A stretch of 64,000 nucleotides of DNA from Ascidiaceihabitans sp034111945 (GCA_047626725.1 JBLHSG010000004.1:1-64000), one strand, 5' to 3'. Counted from the first letter of the stretch, positions 52,596-62,433 are shown. Numbers and translations: made by a program. Notes: a model not told the origin generated them from the sequence alone.

Positions 52596-53588
52596 ATGTA
52601 TGCACAAATGGTTAAATCCACCGGCCAAGGCGTCAAGACATTGGATGAAATGGACCCGCAGGAACGCGCCTTTCAAGAGCGCATCAATGCAGGCGACAAG
52701 ATCGAGCCAAAAGACTGGATGCCCGCCGGATATCGCAAGACGCTGATCCGCCAAATCGGGCAACATGCGCATTCTGAAATCGTTGGGCAACTGCCCGAGG
52801 GCAACTGGATCACGCGCGCGCCCACATTGGAACGCAAGGCGATCCTATTGGCCAAAGTTCAAGACGAAGCCGGGCATGGTTTGTACCTGTATTGCGCCGC
52901 TGAAACGCTGGGTGTGACACGGGATGAGCTGACGGAAATGCTGCTGGATGGACGGATGAAATATTCGTCGATCTTTAATTATCCGACCCTAACATGGGCA
53001 GATATGGGTGCTGTTGGCTGGCTGGTTGATGGTGCCGCGATCATGAATCAAGTGCCGCTGCAACGTACATCTTACGGTCCATACGCCCGCGCGATGGTTC
53101 GCATTTGCAAAGAAGAATCGTTCCACCAGCGTCAGGGTTTCGACATCATGATGAAGATGGTGAACGGCACTGCGGCGCAAAAAAAGATGGCCCAGGACGC
53201 ACTGAACCGGTTTTGGGGACCATCGCTGATGATGTTCGGACCATCCGATGGGGACTCTGTCCATTCTGCGCAATCAATGGCGTGGAAAATCAAGATGAAC
53301 GGCAACGATGAACTGCGCCAATTGTTCGTCGACCAGACGGCACCACAGGCCGAATATCTGGGGCTCACGATCCCTGACGAGACGCTAAAATGGAATGACG
53401 AAAAGGGCGGCTACGATTTTGCACAGCCTGACTGGGACGAATTCTTTGACGTCCTAAAAGGCAACGGCCCTGAAACGGCAAACCGCATGGAAGCCCGCAA
53501 TAAAGCGTGGGACGACGGCGCGTGGGTCCGTGACGGAATGATGGCGCACGCCGAGAAAAAGCGCGCAGCAAAACTGGCAGCGGAGTAA
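52596..53588 (+). CDS. paaA: Phenylacetyl-CoA epoxidase catalytic subunit A
   Basis: This 330-residue ferritin-like di-iron subunit carries iron-ligand helices with E-x2-H patterns: LAKVQDEAGHGLYLY (about 86-100) and RICKEESFHQRQGFDIM (about 168-185). It inserts one oxygen atom into the aromatic ring of phenylacetyl-CoA to give the 1,2-epoxide. PaaA pairs with PaaC and receives electrons from PaaE. Length and sequence are close to the family norm, and it starts three bases after paaJ. Confidence 0.95.
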   Translation: MYAQMVKSTGQGVKTLDEMDPQERAFQERINAGDKIEPKDWMPAGYRKTLIRQIGQHAHSEIVGQLPEGNWITRAPTLERKAILLAKVQDEAGHGLYLYCAAETLGVTRDELTEMLLDGRMKYSSIFNYPTLTWADMGAVGWLVDGAAIMNQVPLQRTSYGPYARAMVRICKEESFHQRQGFDIMMKMVNGTAAQKKMAQDALNRFWGPSLMMFGPSDGDSVHSAQSMAWKIKMNGNDELRQLFVDQTAPQAEYLGLTIPDETLKWNDEKGGYDFAQPDWDEFFDVLKGNGPETANRMEARNKAWDDGAWVRDGMMAHAEKKRAAKLAAE

Positions 53589-53593
53589 CCCGA

Positions 53594-53881
53594 ATGACCA
53601 AAAAACAATGGCCCCTGTGGGAAATTTTCATTCGCGGCGCACATGGTTTATCACATCGCCACGTCGGATCACTTCATGCCCCTGACGCTGAAATGGCGAT
53701 CAAAAACGCGCGCGATGTGTACACCCGTCGCAAAGAAGGCGTGAGCATTTGGGCAGTCGAAGCATCCGCAATTGCCGCGTCCTCGCCCGAGGATAAGGGG
53801 CATTTGTATGATCCAGCGGATGACAAAGTGTACCGCCACCCAACGTTTTTCGAAATCCCTGATGACATAGGTGCGATGTGA
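53594..53881 (+). CDS. paaB: Phenylacetyl-CoA epoxidase subunit B
   Basis: This 95-residue protein begins KKQWPLWEIFIRGAHGLSHR and continues VGSLHAPDAEMAIKNARDVYTRR, the standard PaaB signature. PaaB bridges PaaAC heterodimers in the epoxidase complex and is not itself catalytic. It overlaps paaC by four bases (GTGA). Confidence 0.95.
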   Translation: MTKKQWPLWEIFIRGAHGLSHRHVGSLHAPDAEMAIKNARDVYTRRKEGVSIWAVEASAIAASSPEDKGHLYDPADDKVYRHPTFFEIPDDIGAM

Positions 53882-54606
53882 GCGACCTGTTCGAATTTGC
53901 CTGTCGTATGGGCGACAACGCACTGGTTCTGGGTCACCGCGTATCTGAATGGTGTGGCATTGCGCCGGTGCTCGAAGAAGACATCGCATTGGCGAATATT
54001 TCCCTCGATTTGATCGGGCAAACGCAGCTTTGGCTTGGCCTTGCCGCAGAAATCGAAGGCGGTGATCGCGACGCAGATGCCCTCGCCTTTCATCGTGATG
54101 TTTGGGATTTTCGAAACCTGCTGTTGGTCGAACAACCCAACCGTGATTTTGGTCATACAATGATGCGACAGTTTCTGTTTGACGCATGGCATTTCGAAAT
54201 GCTGACCGCGCTGAAATCATCGGACCACGAACAAATCAGTGCCATCGCGGAAAAGTCGTTAAAGGAAGTCACCTACCATCTAGAACGTTCCTGCGACACT
54301 GTGATCGCCCTTGGGGATGGCACCGAAGAAAGCCACAACCGCATGCAGGCTGCGTTGGATCGTTTGTGGCCCTACGTTGGCGAAATGTTCCTGACGGACG
54401 ACCATGATCACGTCGACACAAGCGCGTTGCGACCCGCGTTTGACGCTCGTGTTTTGGATGTTCTGACCGAGGCAACATTGCAAAAACCTGATAGCGATTT
54501 CACGCATAAAGGCGGCAAAACAGGCGCGCGCCACACCGAGGCATTGGGGCATATGTTGGCCACAATGCAGTCCTTGCCTCGCGCGTATCCGGATGCGAAA
54601 TGGTAG
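53878..54606 (+). CDS. paaC: Phenylacetyl-CoA epoxidase structural subunit C
   Basis: This 242-residue protein starts at a GTG that overlaps the paaB stop. It is a ferritin-like helical protein related to PaaA that has lost iron-binding function in the family. Visible landmarks are GDNALVLGHRVSEWCG, ALANISLDLIGQTQLWLGLA and FDAWHFEMLTAL. It stabilises PaaA and helps form the substrate pocket. The paaD start lies inside its last codons (seven-base overlap). Confidence 0.94.
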   Translation: MSDLFEFACRMGDNALVLGHRVSEWCGIAPVLEEDIALANISLDLIGQTQLWLGLAAEIEGGDRDADALAFHRDVWDFRNLLLVEQPNRDFGHTMMRQFLFDAWHFEMLTALKSSDHEQISAIAEKSLKEVTYHLERSCDTVIALGDGTEESHNRMQAALDRLWPYVGEMFLTDDHDHVDTSALRPAFDARVLDVLTEATLQKPDSDFTHKGGKTGARHTEALGHMLATMQSLPRAYPDAKW

Positions 54607-55067
54607 TTGATAGGCCATCAATCGCACAGGTTTGGGAATGGCTGGAAGATGTGCCTGACCCTGAAATTCCGGTGATTTCGCTTGTTGATCTGGGTATCAT
54701 TCGGGATGTCCAATGGCAGGGTGAGACGTTGGAAATTTCCGTAACGCCAACCTATTCGGGCTGTCCTGCGACCAGTATCATTAACCTTGATATTGAAACG
54801 GCTATGGTAGGACACGGGGTTGAAAACCTATCTCTAAAACGCCAATTATCGCCTGCTTGGACAACCGATTGGCTGTCTGAAAAAGGGCGCGCAAAGCTGG
54901 AAGCATACGGCATTGCCCCGCCGCAAACCGCAGGTGGCCCGCAACATTGCCCACGCTGTCAGTCACAAAACGTCAATCGCATTAGCCAATTCGGATCGAC
55001 CCCATGCAAAGCCCAATGGCGCTGCACAGACTGCCTCGAGCCCTTTGATTATTTCAAGTGTATCTGA
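54600..55067 (+). CDS. paaD: Phenylacetate degradation protein PaaD (metal-cluster assembly)
   Basis: This 155-residue protein has an N-terminal MIP18/DUF59-like domain (about 8-90, VPDPEIPVISLVDLGIIRDV and YSGCPAT) and a C-terminal zinc-ribbon-like end with paired cysteines (CPRCQSQN, then WRCTDCLEPF). PaaD is required for epoxidase maturation, probably for iron-sulfur or di-iron centre assembly. It is tightly packed between paaC and paaE. Confidence 0.93.
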   Translation: MVVDRPSIAQVWEWLEDVPDPEIPVISLVDLGIIRDVQWQGETLEISVTPTYSGCPATSIINLDIETAMVGHGVENLSLKRQLSPAWTTDWLSEKGRAKLEAYGIAPPQTAGGPQHCPRCQSQNVNRISQFGSTPCKAQWRCTDCLEPFDYFKCI

Positions 55068-55071
55068 ACCC

Positions 55072-56136
55072 ATGACCCAATTTCGTCCCCTGACCGTCAC
55101 CGACATTCACCACACGATCCGCGATGCGGTTGTGTTGACGTTAGAACCCGAAAACGCCGATGATTTCGTATTTGTTCAAGGCCAGTACCTAACCTTTAAA
55201 CGCGACTTTGATGGCACCGAACTGCGGCGGAATTATTCAATCTGCGCAGGGCTGGATGATGGCAAATTACAAGTCGGGATCAAGCTGGTCGATGGCGGTG
55301 CGTTTTCGACGTTTGCCAATACCGAACTTTGTGTCGGGGACACCCTGCACGCCATGCCGCCCATCGGTAAATTTCACACTGAAATCGAGCCTAATAAGTC
55401 CAAATCGTACCTCGGGTTTGCAGGTGGTTCTGGCGTCACGCCCGTTTTATCGATCTTGCGTACGGTGCTGACGCGTGAGCCAAACAGCACATTTACGTTG
55501 ATTTATGCCAACCGCGCGGTCGGAACGATCATGTTCCGAGAAGAACTTGAGGGCCTGAAAAACACGTACATGGGTCGTTTGACCATCATTCACGTGCTTG
55601 AAACGGGTCAAGATATCGACCTGTTTAGTGGGCGTGTCGACCAGGAAAAATGCGCGGCATTGTTTAAATCCTGGATCGATATCGCCAGCGTAGACACTGC
55701 TTTTATCTGCGGACCTGAACCGATGATGTTGGCAATCGTAGACGCGTTGAAAACCCATGGCATGCCCAAAGACCAGATCAAATTCGAACTGTTTGGCGCC
55801 GGACAACAGGGGCGTTTGGCCAAACAAGCAATCACTGCGCGCGCCCAAAATACCACCGGCACAAAAGCATCGGTAAAAATCGAAGGGGCAACCCACAGCT
55901 TTGTTATTCCCAAAGACCAATCCGTGTTGGAAGCCGCCCTCGCCAACAACCTTGATGCCCCGTTCGCGTGCAAAGCTGGCGTTTGTTCGACTTGTATCGC
56001 CAAGGTCAGCGAAGGCGAATACGAGATGCTTTCGAACCATGCGCTTGAAGATTACGAGGTCGAAGCCGGGTATGTTTTGACCTGCCAATGTTACGCGCTG
56101 TCTGACACGCTAGTTGTCGATTACGACCAACATTAA
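55072..56136 (+). CDS. paaE: Phenylacetyl-CoA epoxidase reductase subunit E
   Basis: This protein has 354 residues from the ATG at 55072; the frame is open into paaD but unrelated there. The N-terminal two-thirds is a ferredoxin-NADP reductase module, with the FAD motif LRRNYSICAG and the NAD site FAGGSGVTPVLSILRTV. The C-terminus is a plant-type [2Fe-2S] ferredoxin domain with CKAGVCSTCIAKV and a distal Cys in LTCQCYAL. It passes electrons from NADPH to PaaA. It is separated from paaD by four bases. Confidence 0.95.
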   Translation: MTQFRPLTVTDIHHTIRDAVVLTLEPENADDFVFVQGQYLTFKRDFDGTELRRNYSICAGLDDGKLQVGIKLVDGGAFSTFANTELCVGDTLHAMPPIGKFHTEIEPNKSKSYLGFAGGSGVTPVLSILRTVLTREPNSTFTLIYANRAVGTIMFREELEGLKNTYMGRLTIIHVLETGQDIDLFSGRVDQEKCAALFKSWIDIASVDTAFICGPEPMMLAIVDALKTHGMPKDQIKFELFGAGQQGRLAKQAITARAQNTTGTKASVKIEGATHSFVIPKDQSVLEAALANNLDAPFACKAGVCSTCIAKVSEGEYEMLSNHALEDYEVEAGYVLTCQCYALSDTLVVDYDQH

Positions 56137-56148
56137 GGATTCGATTTT

Positions 56149-58164
56149 ATGCTGCACGTCTCTTCGTATGCCGCTGGCCGGTGGGTCGCCCCCGGATCAG
56201 GCGCGCGGTCCATCAGCAGCGCAATCACCGGCGACGTCATCGCGGACGCAGGTAACGACGCTTTAGACGTCCAAAGCATGATAGAATACGGCCGTGATAT
56301 TGGCGGCCCAACGTTGCGTGCAATGACATTTCATGATCGCGCGCGGATGCTTAAGGCGTTGGCGATGCACCTGCGTGATCATCGCGATATGTTGTATGAT
56401 TTGTCATTTAACACTGGTGGAACCCAAGCTGACCATCTGATCGATGTCGACGGTGGAATTGGCACGATGCTTGTCTATGCCTCAAAAGGGCGGCGCGAAT
56501 TGCCAGACAATCAAATCTACGTCGACGGTGATTTAGAACAATTGGGGCGCACCGGCGCATTTGTGGGGCGTCATATTTGCACGCCGCTGCAAGGCGTGGC
56601 TGTGCACATCAACGCATTCAATTTTCCGGTTTGGGGTATGCTGGAAAAACTGGCGCCGACTTTGCTTGGCGGTATGCCAGCGATCATAAAACCGGCCACC
56701 GCGACCTGTTACGTAACCGAAGCCTGTGTGCGGATTATGCTAGACTCTGGCCTGCTGCCAAAAGGTGCTTTGCAACTGGTATCGGGCGGCATTGGTGACA
56801 TGCTGGACCATCTGGATTGCATGGATGTCGTGACATTCACAGGGTCCGCACAAACCGCCCTAAAGCTGCGTGGTAATGAAAACCTGTTGCGTAATTCTGT
56901 GCGTTTTACCGCAGAACAAGACAGCTTGAACGCCTCTGTCCTTGGCACTGATGCGCAACCAGGAACGCCAGAATTTGATCTGTTCATAAAAGAAATCCAA
57001 CATGAAATGACGACAAAAGCGGGTCAGAAATGCACTGCTGTGCGCCGTATTCTAGTACCGGAAAACACGGCAGACGCGACCATTTCTGCACTGCGTGAAA
57101 AGCTGGCTCAGGTCACACTTGGCGATCCGCGCAACAAAAGCACGCAAATGGGTGCACTGGTTTCGAATGCGCAGAAAAACGATGTTTTAGAAAAAGCGGC
57201 GTTGATTGGCACAGAAGCAACACGCGTCTTTGGCGACCCTGAAAACCACGCCATGACAGACAGCAAAGGCGCGTTTTTACCGCCGATGCTGTACCATTGC
57301 ACTGACCCCGACAACGCCCAGCACGTGCACGACACCGAGGCATTTGGGCCCGTTTCAACCATCATGCCATATCGTGATCTGGCCCACGCCTGCGCGTTGT
57401 TGAACAAGGGCAAAGGATCATTGGTCGCATCCGTCATTACAAACGACGGCGATGTCGCACGCGAAGTCGCGATGCAATCCGCCGCGTTTCATGGGCGATT
57501 ATATTTCAACAACCGCAAAAGCATGGCCGAGGCGACAGGGCACGGCGCACCATTGCCCCACATGGTCCACGGTGGCCCCGGGCGTGCTGGCGGCGGTGAG
57601 GAACTAGGCGGCGTGCGCGCGGTCATGCACTATATGCAGCGCACCGCGATCCAAGGCAGCCCCGATATTCTAAGCGCTGTCACCAGCCAATGGACACCGG
57701 GCAGCAGCACGGATTCCAAAAAACCACACCCGTTTACGCGCACCTATCACGAGGTAAAAATCGGTGACACGTTGCACACTTATGCGCGCGAAATTACGTT
57801 GGAAGACATCGAAAAATTCGCTCATTTTACTGGCGATCGTTTCTATGGGCACATGGACGAAGAGGCGGCAAAGGCCAATCCGTTTTTTCCCGGTCGTGTC
57901 GCGCATGGCTACCTGATCCTTAGCTTTGCCGCAGGCTTGTTTGTGCAGCCAGATCCGGGCCCCGTTTTGGCCAACACCGGCTTGGATAATTTGCGGTTTA
58001 TGAAACCTGTGCAGCCCGGCGACAGCATCAAAGTACAGCTGACAGTCAAAGCCAAAACACCACGCAATGATGACTACGGCGAAGTCCGCTGGCACGTCGA
58101 TGTCCATAACCAAAACGATGAGAAAGTAGCGCAATACGAACTGCTGACCATGAACGCATTTTAG
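56149..58164 (+). CDS. paaZ: Bifunctional oxepin-CoA hydrolase / semialdehyde dehydrogenase
   Basis: This 671-residue fused enzyme has an N-terminal aldehyde dehydrogenase domain (about 1-520) with general-base Glu256 (TAEQDSLN) and nucleophile Cys295 (GQKCTAVRRI). A C-terminal MaoC-like (R)-hydratase domain (about 530-671) has Asp563 and His568 in the TGDRFYGHMDEE motif. These are nearly the same positions as the active-site residues known for E. coli PaaZ. It opens the oxepin-CoA ring and oxidises the resulting aldehyde. The paaX ATG follows its stop codon with no gap. Confidence 0.94.
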   Translation: MLHVSSYAAGRWVAPGSGARSISSAITGDVIADAGNDALDVQSMIEYGRDIGGPTLRAMTFHDRARMLKALAMHLRDHRDMLYDLSFNTGGTQADHLIDVDGGIGTMLVYASKGRRELPDNQIYVDGDLEQLGRTGAFVGRHICTPLQGVAVHINAFNFPVWGMLEKLAPTLLGGMPAIIKPATATCYVTEACVRIMLDSGLLPKGALQLVSGGIGDMLDHLDCMDVVTFTGSAQTALKLRGNENLLRNSVRFTAEQDSLNASVLGTDAQPGTPEFDLFIKEIQHEMTTKAGQKCTAVRRILVPENTADATISALREKLAQVTLGDPRNKSTQMGALVSNAQKNDVLEKAALIGTEATRVFGDPENHAMTDSKGAFLPPMLYHCTDPDNAQHVHDTEAFGPVSTIMPYRDLAHACALLNKGKGSLVASVITNDGDVAREVAMQSAAFHGRLYFNNRKSMAEATGHGAPLPHMVHGGPGRAGGGEELGGVRAVMHYMQRTAIQGSPDILSAVTSQWTPGSSTDSKKPHPFTRTYHEVKIGDTLHTYAREITLEDIEKFAHFTGDRFYGHMDEEAAKANPFFPGRVAHGYLILSFAAGLFVQPDPGPVLANTGLDNLRFMKPVQPGDSIKVQLTVKAKTPRNDDYGEVRWHVDVHNQNDEKVAQYELLTMNAF

Positions 58165-58944
58165 ATGGATCGTAGTGCCCTCACGATTGCGCAAAACGAA
58201 TTGACCTCATTGGGACCACAGCGTGTTTGGTCCTTGTTAGTCACTGTTTTTGGCGATCTTGCGCAGTCTGAAAATGATACAATCGACGGGCCTGTTCTGT
58301 CCATCTTGATGACCGATATGGCCATCAAACCAGAGGCAGTGCGCGTGGCGTTGCACCGCCTTCGCAACGACAATTGGATCACGTCAGCCAAGCACGGACG
58401 GACCAGCCGTCACAGCCTAACGGAACATGGGCGCCAGATATCAGCGGCCGCAAATCCGCGCATCTATGGCCCGCCACAAGACACCGCAAAAAACTGGCAA
58501 TTGGTCATGCTGGAAAGCACGTCGTCACAGTCGCGCACGGCAATGGAAAAACTGGGTTTTGCGCCGCTTATGCCCCGGGTTTATGTGGGGGCGAGTGATG
58601 CGAAACCGCCAAAAAATGCGCTCGCGTTACCAGCGGTCAAAACGCCTGCGTGGTTAAGCGCGCAATTCGAACCCAAAGATCTGGTTCAGGATTATGCGGC
58701 CCTGCATAGCGCGTTAACCAAATTGGAACACGCCCTAGCCAAAGATCACGATCTAAACGCGCGGGAAATCGCGGTGCTGCGTTCTGCCATTGTGCACAGT
58801 TGGCGCAGGTTGGTTTTGCGCCACCCCAATCTGCCACGACAACTGTATTCCGACGACTGGCGCGGGCACGATTGCCGCGTTTTGGTGATGGAATTGCTAA
58901 ACCGGTTGCCACGTCCGGCGCTAAGCGAGATTGCACTTAGTTAA
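58165..58944 (+). CDS. paaX: Phenylacetate operon repressor PaaX
   Basis: This 259-residue protein shows the PaaX layout: an N-terminal winged helix (about 10-80, SLLVTVFGDLAQSENDTIDG and VRVALHRLRNDNWITS) and a middle region with NWQLVMLE. The C-terminus ends in RLVLRHPNLPRQLYSDDWRG, a stretch typical of the family. PaaX represses paa genes until phenylacetyl-CoA binds. As the last gene of the operon it would regulate its own transcription as well. Confidence 0.9.
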   Translation: MDRSALTIAQNELTSLGPQRVWSLLVTVFGDLAQSENDTIDGPVLSILMTDMAIKPEAVRVALHRLRNDNWITSAKHGRTSRHSLTEHGRQISAAANPRIYGPPQDTAKNWQLVMLESTSSQSRTAMEKLGFAPLMPRVYVGASDAKPPKNALALPAVKTPAWLSAQFEPKDLVQDYAALHSALTKLEHALAKDHDLNAREIAVLRSAIVHSWRRLVLRHPNLPRQLYSDDWRGHDCRVLVMELLNRLPRPALSEIALS

Positions 58945-59001
58945 ACTGCTGACTTTAACGCCGTGCTTTTCCACAGGACAAAGCCGCGCTATAGCGGTGA
59001 C

Positions 59002-59616
59002 ATGACAAATCATCTTCATATGTCGGACTTGCCTGACGGGCTGGATCTGGGACCCGAAGTCGCCATCGATTGCGAAACGATGGGCTTGCACCCACTTCGC
59101 GATCGGCTGTGTGTTGTGCAGCTTTCAAATGGTGACGGGAATGCCCATATCGTGCAGATCAAACAGGGCCAGACCGAGGCCCCGAACCTGTGCAAAATCC
59201 TGACCAACCCTGATGTGCTCAAGCTGTTTCACTACGGTCGCTTTGATATTGCCGCGATGCAAAACGCATTTGGGGCTGTGACCGCGCCGGTTTATTGCAC
59301 CAAAATTGCCAGTCGCCTGATCCGCACGTACACGGACCGCCATGGGCTTAAAAATCTGCTCCACGAAATGCTGAACGTCGATGTTTCAAAACAGCAGCAA
59401 TCCAGCGATTGGGGTGCCGACAAGCTGACCAAAGCGCAAATCGACTATGCCGCGTCAGACGTGTTGTACCTGCACCGATTGCGCCATGCGCTTAATAAAC
59501 GACTGGTGCGCGAAGGCCGGATGGAAGTTGCACAGGCCTGTTTTGATTTTCTGCCAATGCGCGCCAATTTAGATTTAATCGGCTGGCCCGAAACGGATAT
59601 TTTTGCACACTCATGA
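59002..59616 (+). CDS. RNase D-like 3'-5' exonuclease (short form)
   Basis: This protein has 204 residues from the ATG at 59002. It contains a single DEDDy exonuclease domain: Asp23 and Glu25 in AIDCETMGL, then LFHYGRFDIAAM with the second Asp, and AQIDYAASDVLYLHRL with the Tyr and last Asp. The C-terminal HRDC domains of full-length RNase D (about 375 residues) are absent. Short forms like this are common in alphaproteobacteria. It overlaps the kdsD gene by four bases and likely trims structured RNAs. Confidence 0.88.
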   Translation: MTNHLHMSDLPDGLDLGPEVAIDCETMGLHPLRDRLCVVQLSNGDGNAHIVQIKQGQTEAPNLCKILTNPDVLKLFHYGRFDIAAMQNAFGAVTAPVYCTKIASRLIRTYTDRHGLKNLLHEMLNVDVSKQQQSSDWGADKLTKAQIDYAASDVLYLHRLRHALNKRLVREGRMEVAQACFDFLPMRANLDLIGWPETDIFAHS

Positions 59617-60578
59617 CTTCTCAAACTCCATACCGTGATACCGCCCGCCGCGTGATCGAAGCTGAAGCAGACGCGCTGCTTGTTATGGCCGCAAATCTGG
59701 ATGACAGGTTTGCAGATGCCGTGATCAAGTTGCTTGAAACCAAAGGCCGCGTGATCGTGACAGGTATCGGAAAATCTGGCCACATTGCGCGCAAGATTGC
59801 CGCGACTTTGGCCAGCACCGGCACGCCCGCGCAGTTCGTCCACCCCGCCGAAGCAAGCCACGGCGATTTGGGCATGATCACCAGCGCCGACGTTGTGATC
59901 GGTATTTCAAATTCTGGCGAAGCCCCGGAATTGGCAAATCTGGTCGCGTACACACGCCGCTTTAACATCCCGTTGATCGCGATCACAAAGGCGGAAAACA
60001 GCAGTTTAGGGTCACAATCTGACATCGTTCTGTTGCTTCCTAATTTGGGTGAGGCATGTGGCACCGGCGTTGTTCCGACAATTTCGACAACCCTGACATT
60101 GGCAATGGGCGACGCCCTTGCCGTGGCCTTAATGGAACACCGTGCCTTTACGCCCGAACATTTTCGCGACTTTCATCCCGGCGGAAAACTGGGTGCACAG
60201 CTAAGTTTGGTGAATGATTTGATGCATTCCGGCGATGCATTACCAGTGGTAAATTTGACCACCCCGATGACCGATGCGTTGATCGAAATCAGCCAAAAAG
60301 GGTTTGGTGTGGTTGGTGTCGTGGACGAAAACGGCGTGCTGGTCGGTATCGTCACCGACGGTGATTTGCGCCGCCATATGGACGGGCTGTTGTCCCTGTC
60401 CGCCCAAGACGTGATGACCAAGGCACCGACAACAATCACCCCTCAGTCGTTGGCAGAAAAAGCCGTGCACATCATGAATGAACACAAGATCACTTGCTTG
60501 TTTGTGGTTCCAAAAGACTCCGGTGCGCCGACGGGTCTATTGCATATTCACGACTGCCTGCGCGTCGGGCTGGGCTAG
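59613..60578 (+). CDS. kdsD: Arabinose-5-phosphate isomerase
   Basis: This 321-residue KpsF/GutQ-family enzyme has an N-terminal SIS domain (about 40-175, VIVTGIGKSGHIARKIAATL and HPAEASHGDLGMI) and two C-terminal CBS domains (about 205-320). It converts D-ribulose 5-phosphate to D-arabinose 5-phosphate, the first step of Kdo synthesis for lipopolysaccharide. Its place before lptC, lptA and lptB is the usual LPS-export gene order. LptC starts three bases after its stop. Confidence 0.93.
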   Translation: MTSQTPYRDTARRVIEAEADALLVMAANLDDRFADAVIKLLETKGRVIVTGIGKSGHIARKIAATLASTGTPAQFVHPAEASHGDLGMITSADVVIGISNSGEAPELANLVAYTRRFNIPLIAITKAENSSLGSQSDIVLLLPNLGEACGTGVVPTISTTLTLAMGDALAVALMEHRAFTPEHFRDFHPGGKLGAQLSLVNDLMHSGDALPVVNLTTPMTDALIEISQKGFGVVGVVDENGVLVGIVTDGDLRRHMDGLLSLSAQDVMTKAPTTITPQSLAEKAVHIMNEHKITCLFVVPKDSGAPTGLLHIHDCLRVGLG

Positions 60579-60581
60579 AAA

Positions 60582-61181
60582 ATGGACCGCTATTCGCGAA
60601 TGGTGGCGTGGCTAAAGGTGCTTTTACCTTTGATGGCTTTGGCCCTGCTTTCTACACTGTTTTTATTGTCGCGAAGCATCGATCCCATGGCTTCAATTCC
60701 GTTTGCGGATTCTGAAATTCAAGAAAGATTGCGCGACCAACAAGTCACCGGACCTTTCTTTTCGGGATCAACTGCACAGGGTGACCAAATATCGTTTTCG
60801 GCCGGGAAAATGGGAACATCTGGCAGCGACGGATCAACAACCGCAGATGATATTTCTGCACAAATCGATTTGTCGTCAGGATCGCGCATCGTGTTTTTCG
60901 CTGACACCGGGGTCATAGACATCACCAACGATCAGTCCACGCTGTCCGGAAATGTATTGATAACCACGTCTTCTGGGTACAAAATCAATGCAGAACTGTT
61001 GATCGCCGCCATGACGGATTTAAGCGTCGAATCGCCTAACGAAATCATAGCGGTTGGCCCAATCGGTACGATAACAGCTGGCTCAATGCTCTTGAACGCG
61101 CCTGAAAACGGCGGAAATGCTCAATTGGTTTTCACTGACGGCGTTAAGCTGGTATACGAACCTGAAATTATAGAAGAATGA
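60582..61181 (+). CDS. lptC: LPS export protein LptC
   Basis: This 199-residue protein has one N-terminal membrane helix (about 9-29, WLKVLLPLMALALLSTLFLL) and a periplasmic beta-jelly-roll part. It receives lipopolysaccharide from the LptB2FG transporter and passes it to LptA. Alphaproteobacterial LptC sequences are poorly conserved, so position between kdsD and lptA is part of the evidence. It overlaps lptA by four bases (ATGA). Confidence 0.88.
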   Translation: MDRYSRMVAWLKVLLPLMALALLSTLFLLSRSIDPMASIPFADSEIQERLRDQQVTGPFFSGSTAQGDQISFSAGKMGTSGSDGSTTADDISAQIDLSSGSRIVFFADTGVIDITNDQSTLSGNVLITTSSGYKINAELLIAAMTDLSVESPNEIIAVGPIGTITAGSMLLNAPENGGNAQLVFTDGVKLVYEPEIIEE

Positions 61182-61675
61182 TGACTTTGACCTGCTTTCG
61201 CCCCCTTGTTTTTTGTTTGGCCCTGTTAGGCGCTGCCCCTGTCTTTGCTCAAGGGACCAACGTCACCTTTGGCACGATCACCCAAGACACGACGGCGCCA
61301 GTCGAAGTCACCGCTGACAATCTTTCTGTTGATCAATCCACCGGAACGGCCATTTTCATCGGAAATGTGCTGATCGGACAGGGCGAATTGCGCATATCTG
61401 CGGCAAAGGTTTTGGTGGTTTACCGCCAAGAATCCGAAGGCATTGCACGGCTAGAAGCATCCGGCGGCGTTACGTTGTTGTTCGGTCAAGACGCTGCCGA
61501 AGCACAGCGCGCTGATTATAATATCGATTCGGGTACAATCGAAATGTCCGGTGATGTGCTGTTGACGCAAGGTCGCAGCGCGCTGACTTCGGAAAAAATG
61601 ACAGTGAATCTTAGTGATGGCACTGCACGTATGTCTGGTCGCGTGAAAACAATCCTTAATACTGGCAAAGAATAA
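61178..61675 (+). CDS. lptA: LPS periplasmic bridge protein LptA
   Basis: This 165-residue protein has a signal peptide (residues 1-24, ending VFAQG). The OstA-like beta domain shows VEVTADNLSVDQSTGTAIFI and GTIEMSGDVLLTQGRSALTS. It polymerises to carry lipopolysaccharide across the periplasm. Its last base is the first base of the lptB start codon (TAATG). Confidence 0.92.
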   Translation: MMTLTCFRPLVFCLALLGAAPVFAQGTNVTFGTITQDTTAPVEVTADNLSVDQSTGTAIFIGNVLIGQGELRISAAKVLVVYRQESEGIARLEASGGVTLLFGQDAAEAQRADYNIDSGTIEMSGDVLLTQGRSALTSEKMTVNLSDGTARMSGRVKTILNTGKE

Positions 61676-62433
61676 TGGCCAAACCTGACCTGAAAATTGC
61701 TGGTGGTGAATCCGGTTTGCGCATCGAACATTTGCGTAAATCCTACCGCAAAAAGGTCGTGATCCGCGATTTTTCGATGCATTTAAACAGGGGCGAAGTC
61801 GTCGCGTTGTTGGGCCCCAACGGGTCTGGCAAAACCACGACGTTCTATTCTGTTGCAGGTCTGGTCACACCTGAAGGCGGCAAAGTTACGGTTGATGGAA
61901 CCGAAGTTACCACCCTGCCGATGTATCGCCGCGCCCAGTTGGGCATCGGATACCTGCCCCAAGAGATGAGTATTTTTCGGGGCTTGAGCGTTCAAGACAA
62001 CATCAGCGCGATCCTCGATATTACTGTTAAACATCGCCACAAACGCCGCGAACGACTCGAGGAATTGCTCTCTGAATTCTCAATCGAACACCTGCGACGT
62101 GCATCAGCACTGGCGCTTTCTGGTGGTGAACGTCGGCGTGTTGAAATTGCGCGGTGTTTGGCCGCTGATCCAAAGTATCTGCTGTTGGATGAACCTTTTG
62201 CGGGGGTAGATCCGATTTCCGTTGGGGATATCCGCCACCTTGTTGCGGACCTGAAAAAGCGTGGCATTGGTGTTCTGATTACGGACCATAACGTACGGGA
62301 AACATTGGAAATTGTGGACAGAGCGTACATCCTGCACGATGGCAAAGTCCTGATGTCCGGTTCCCCCGAAGAGGTGGTTCAGAACGAAAATGTGCGCCGC
62401 GTTTATTTGGGCGAAAATTTCCGCATCTCTTAA
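61675..62433 (+). CDS. lptB: LPS export ABC transporter ATPase LptB
   Basis: This 252-residue ABC ATPase has Walker A LLGPNGSGKTTTFYS (about 46-60), the LptB-typical QEMSIFRGLSVQDNI Q-loop region, signature LSGGERRRVEIAR, Walker B YLLLDEPFAGVDP and the switch His in ITDHNVRETLE. It powers extraction of lipopolysaccharide from the inner membrane. It is the last gene of the coupled kdsD-lptCAB run. Confidence 0.96.
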   Translation: MAKPDLKIAGGESGLRIEHLRKSYRKKVVIRDFSMHLNRGEVVALLGPNGSGKTTTFYSVAGLVTPEGGKVTVDGTEVTTLPMYRRAQLGIGYLPQEMSIFRGLSVQDNISAILDITVKHRHKRRERLEELLSEFSIEHLRRASALALSGGERRRVEIARCLAADPKYLLLDEPFAGVDPISVGDIRHLVADLKKRGIGVLITDHNVRETLEIVDRAYILHDGKVLMSGSPEEVVQNENVRRVYLGENFRIS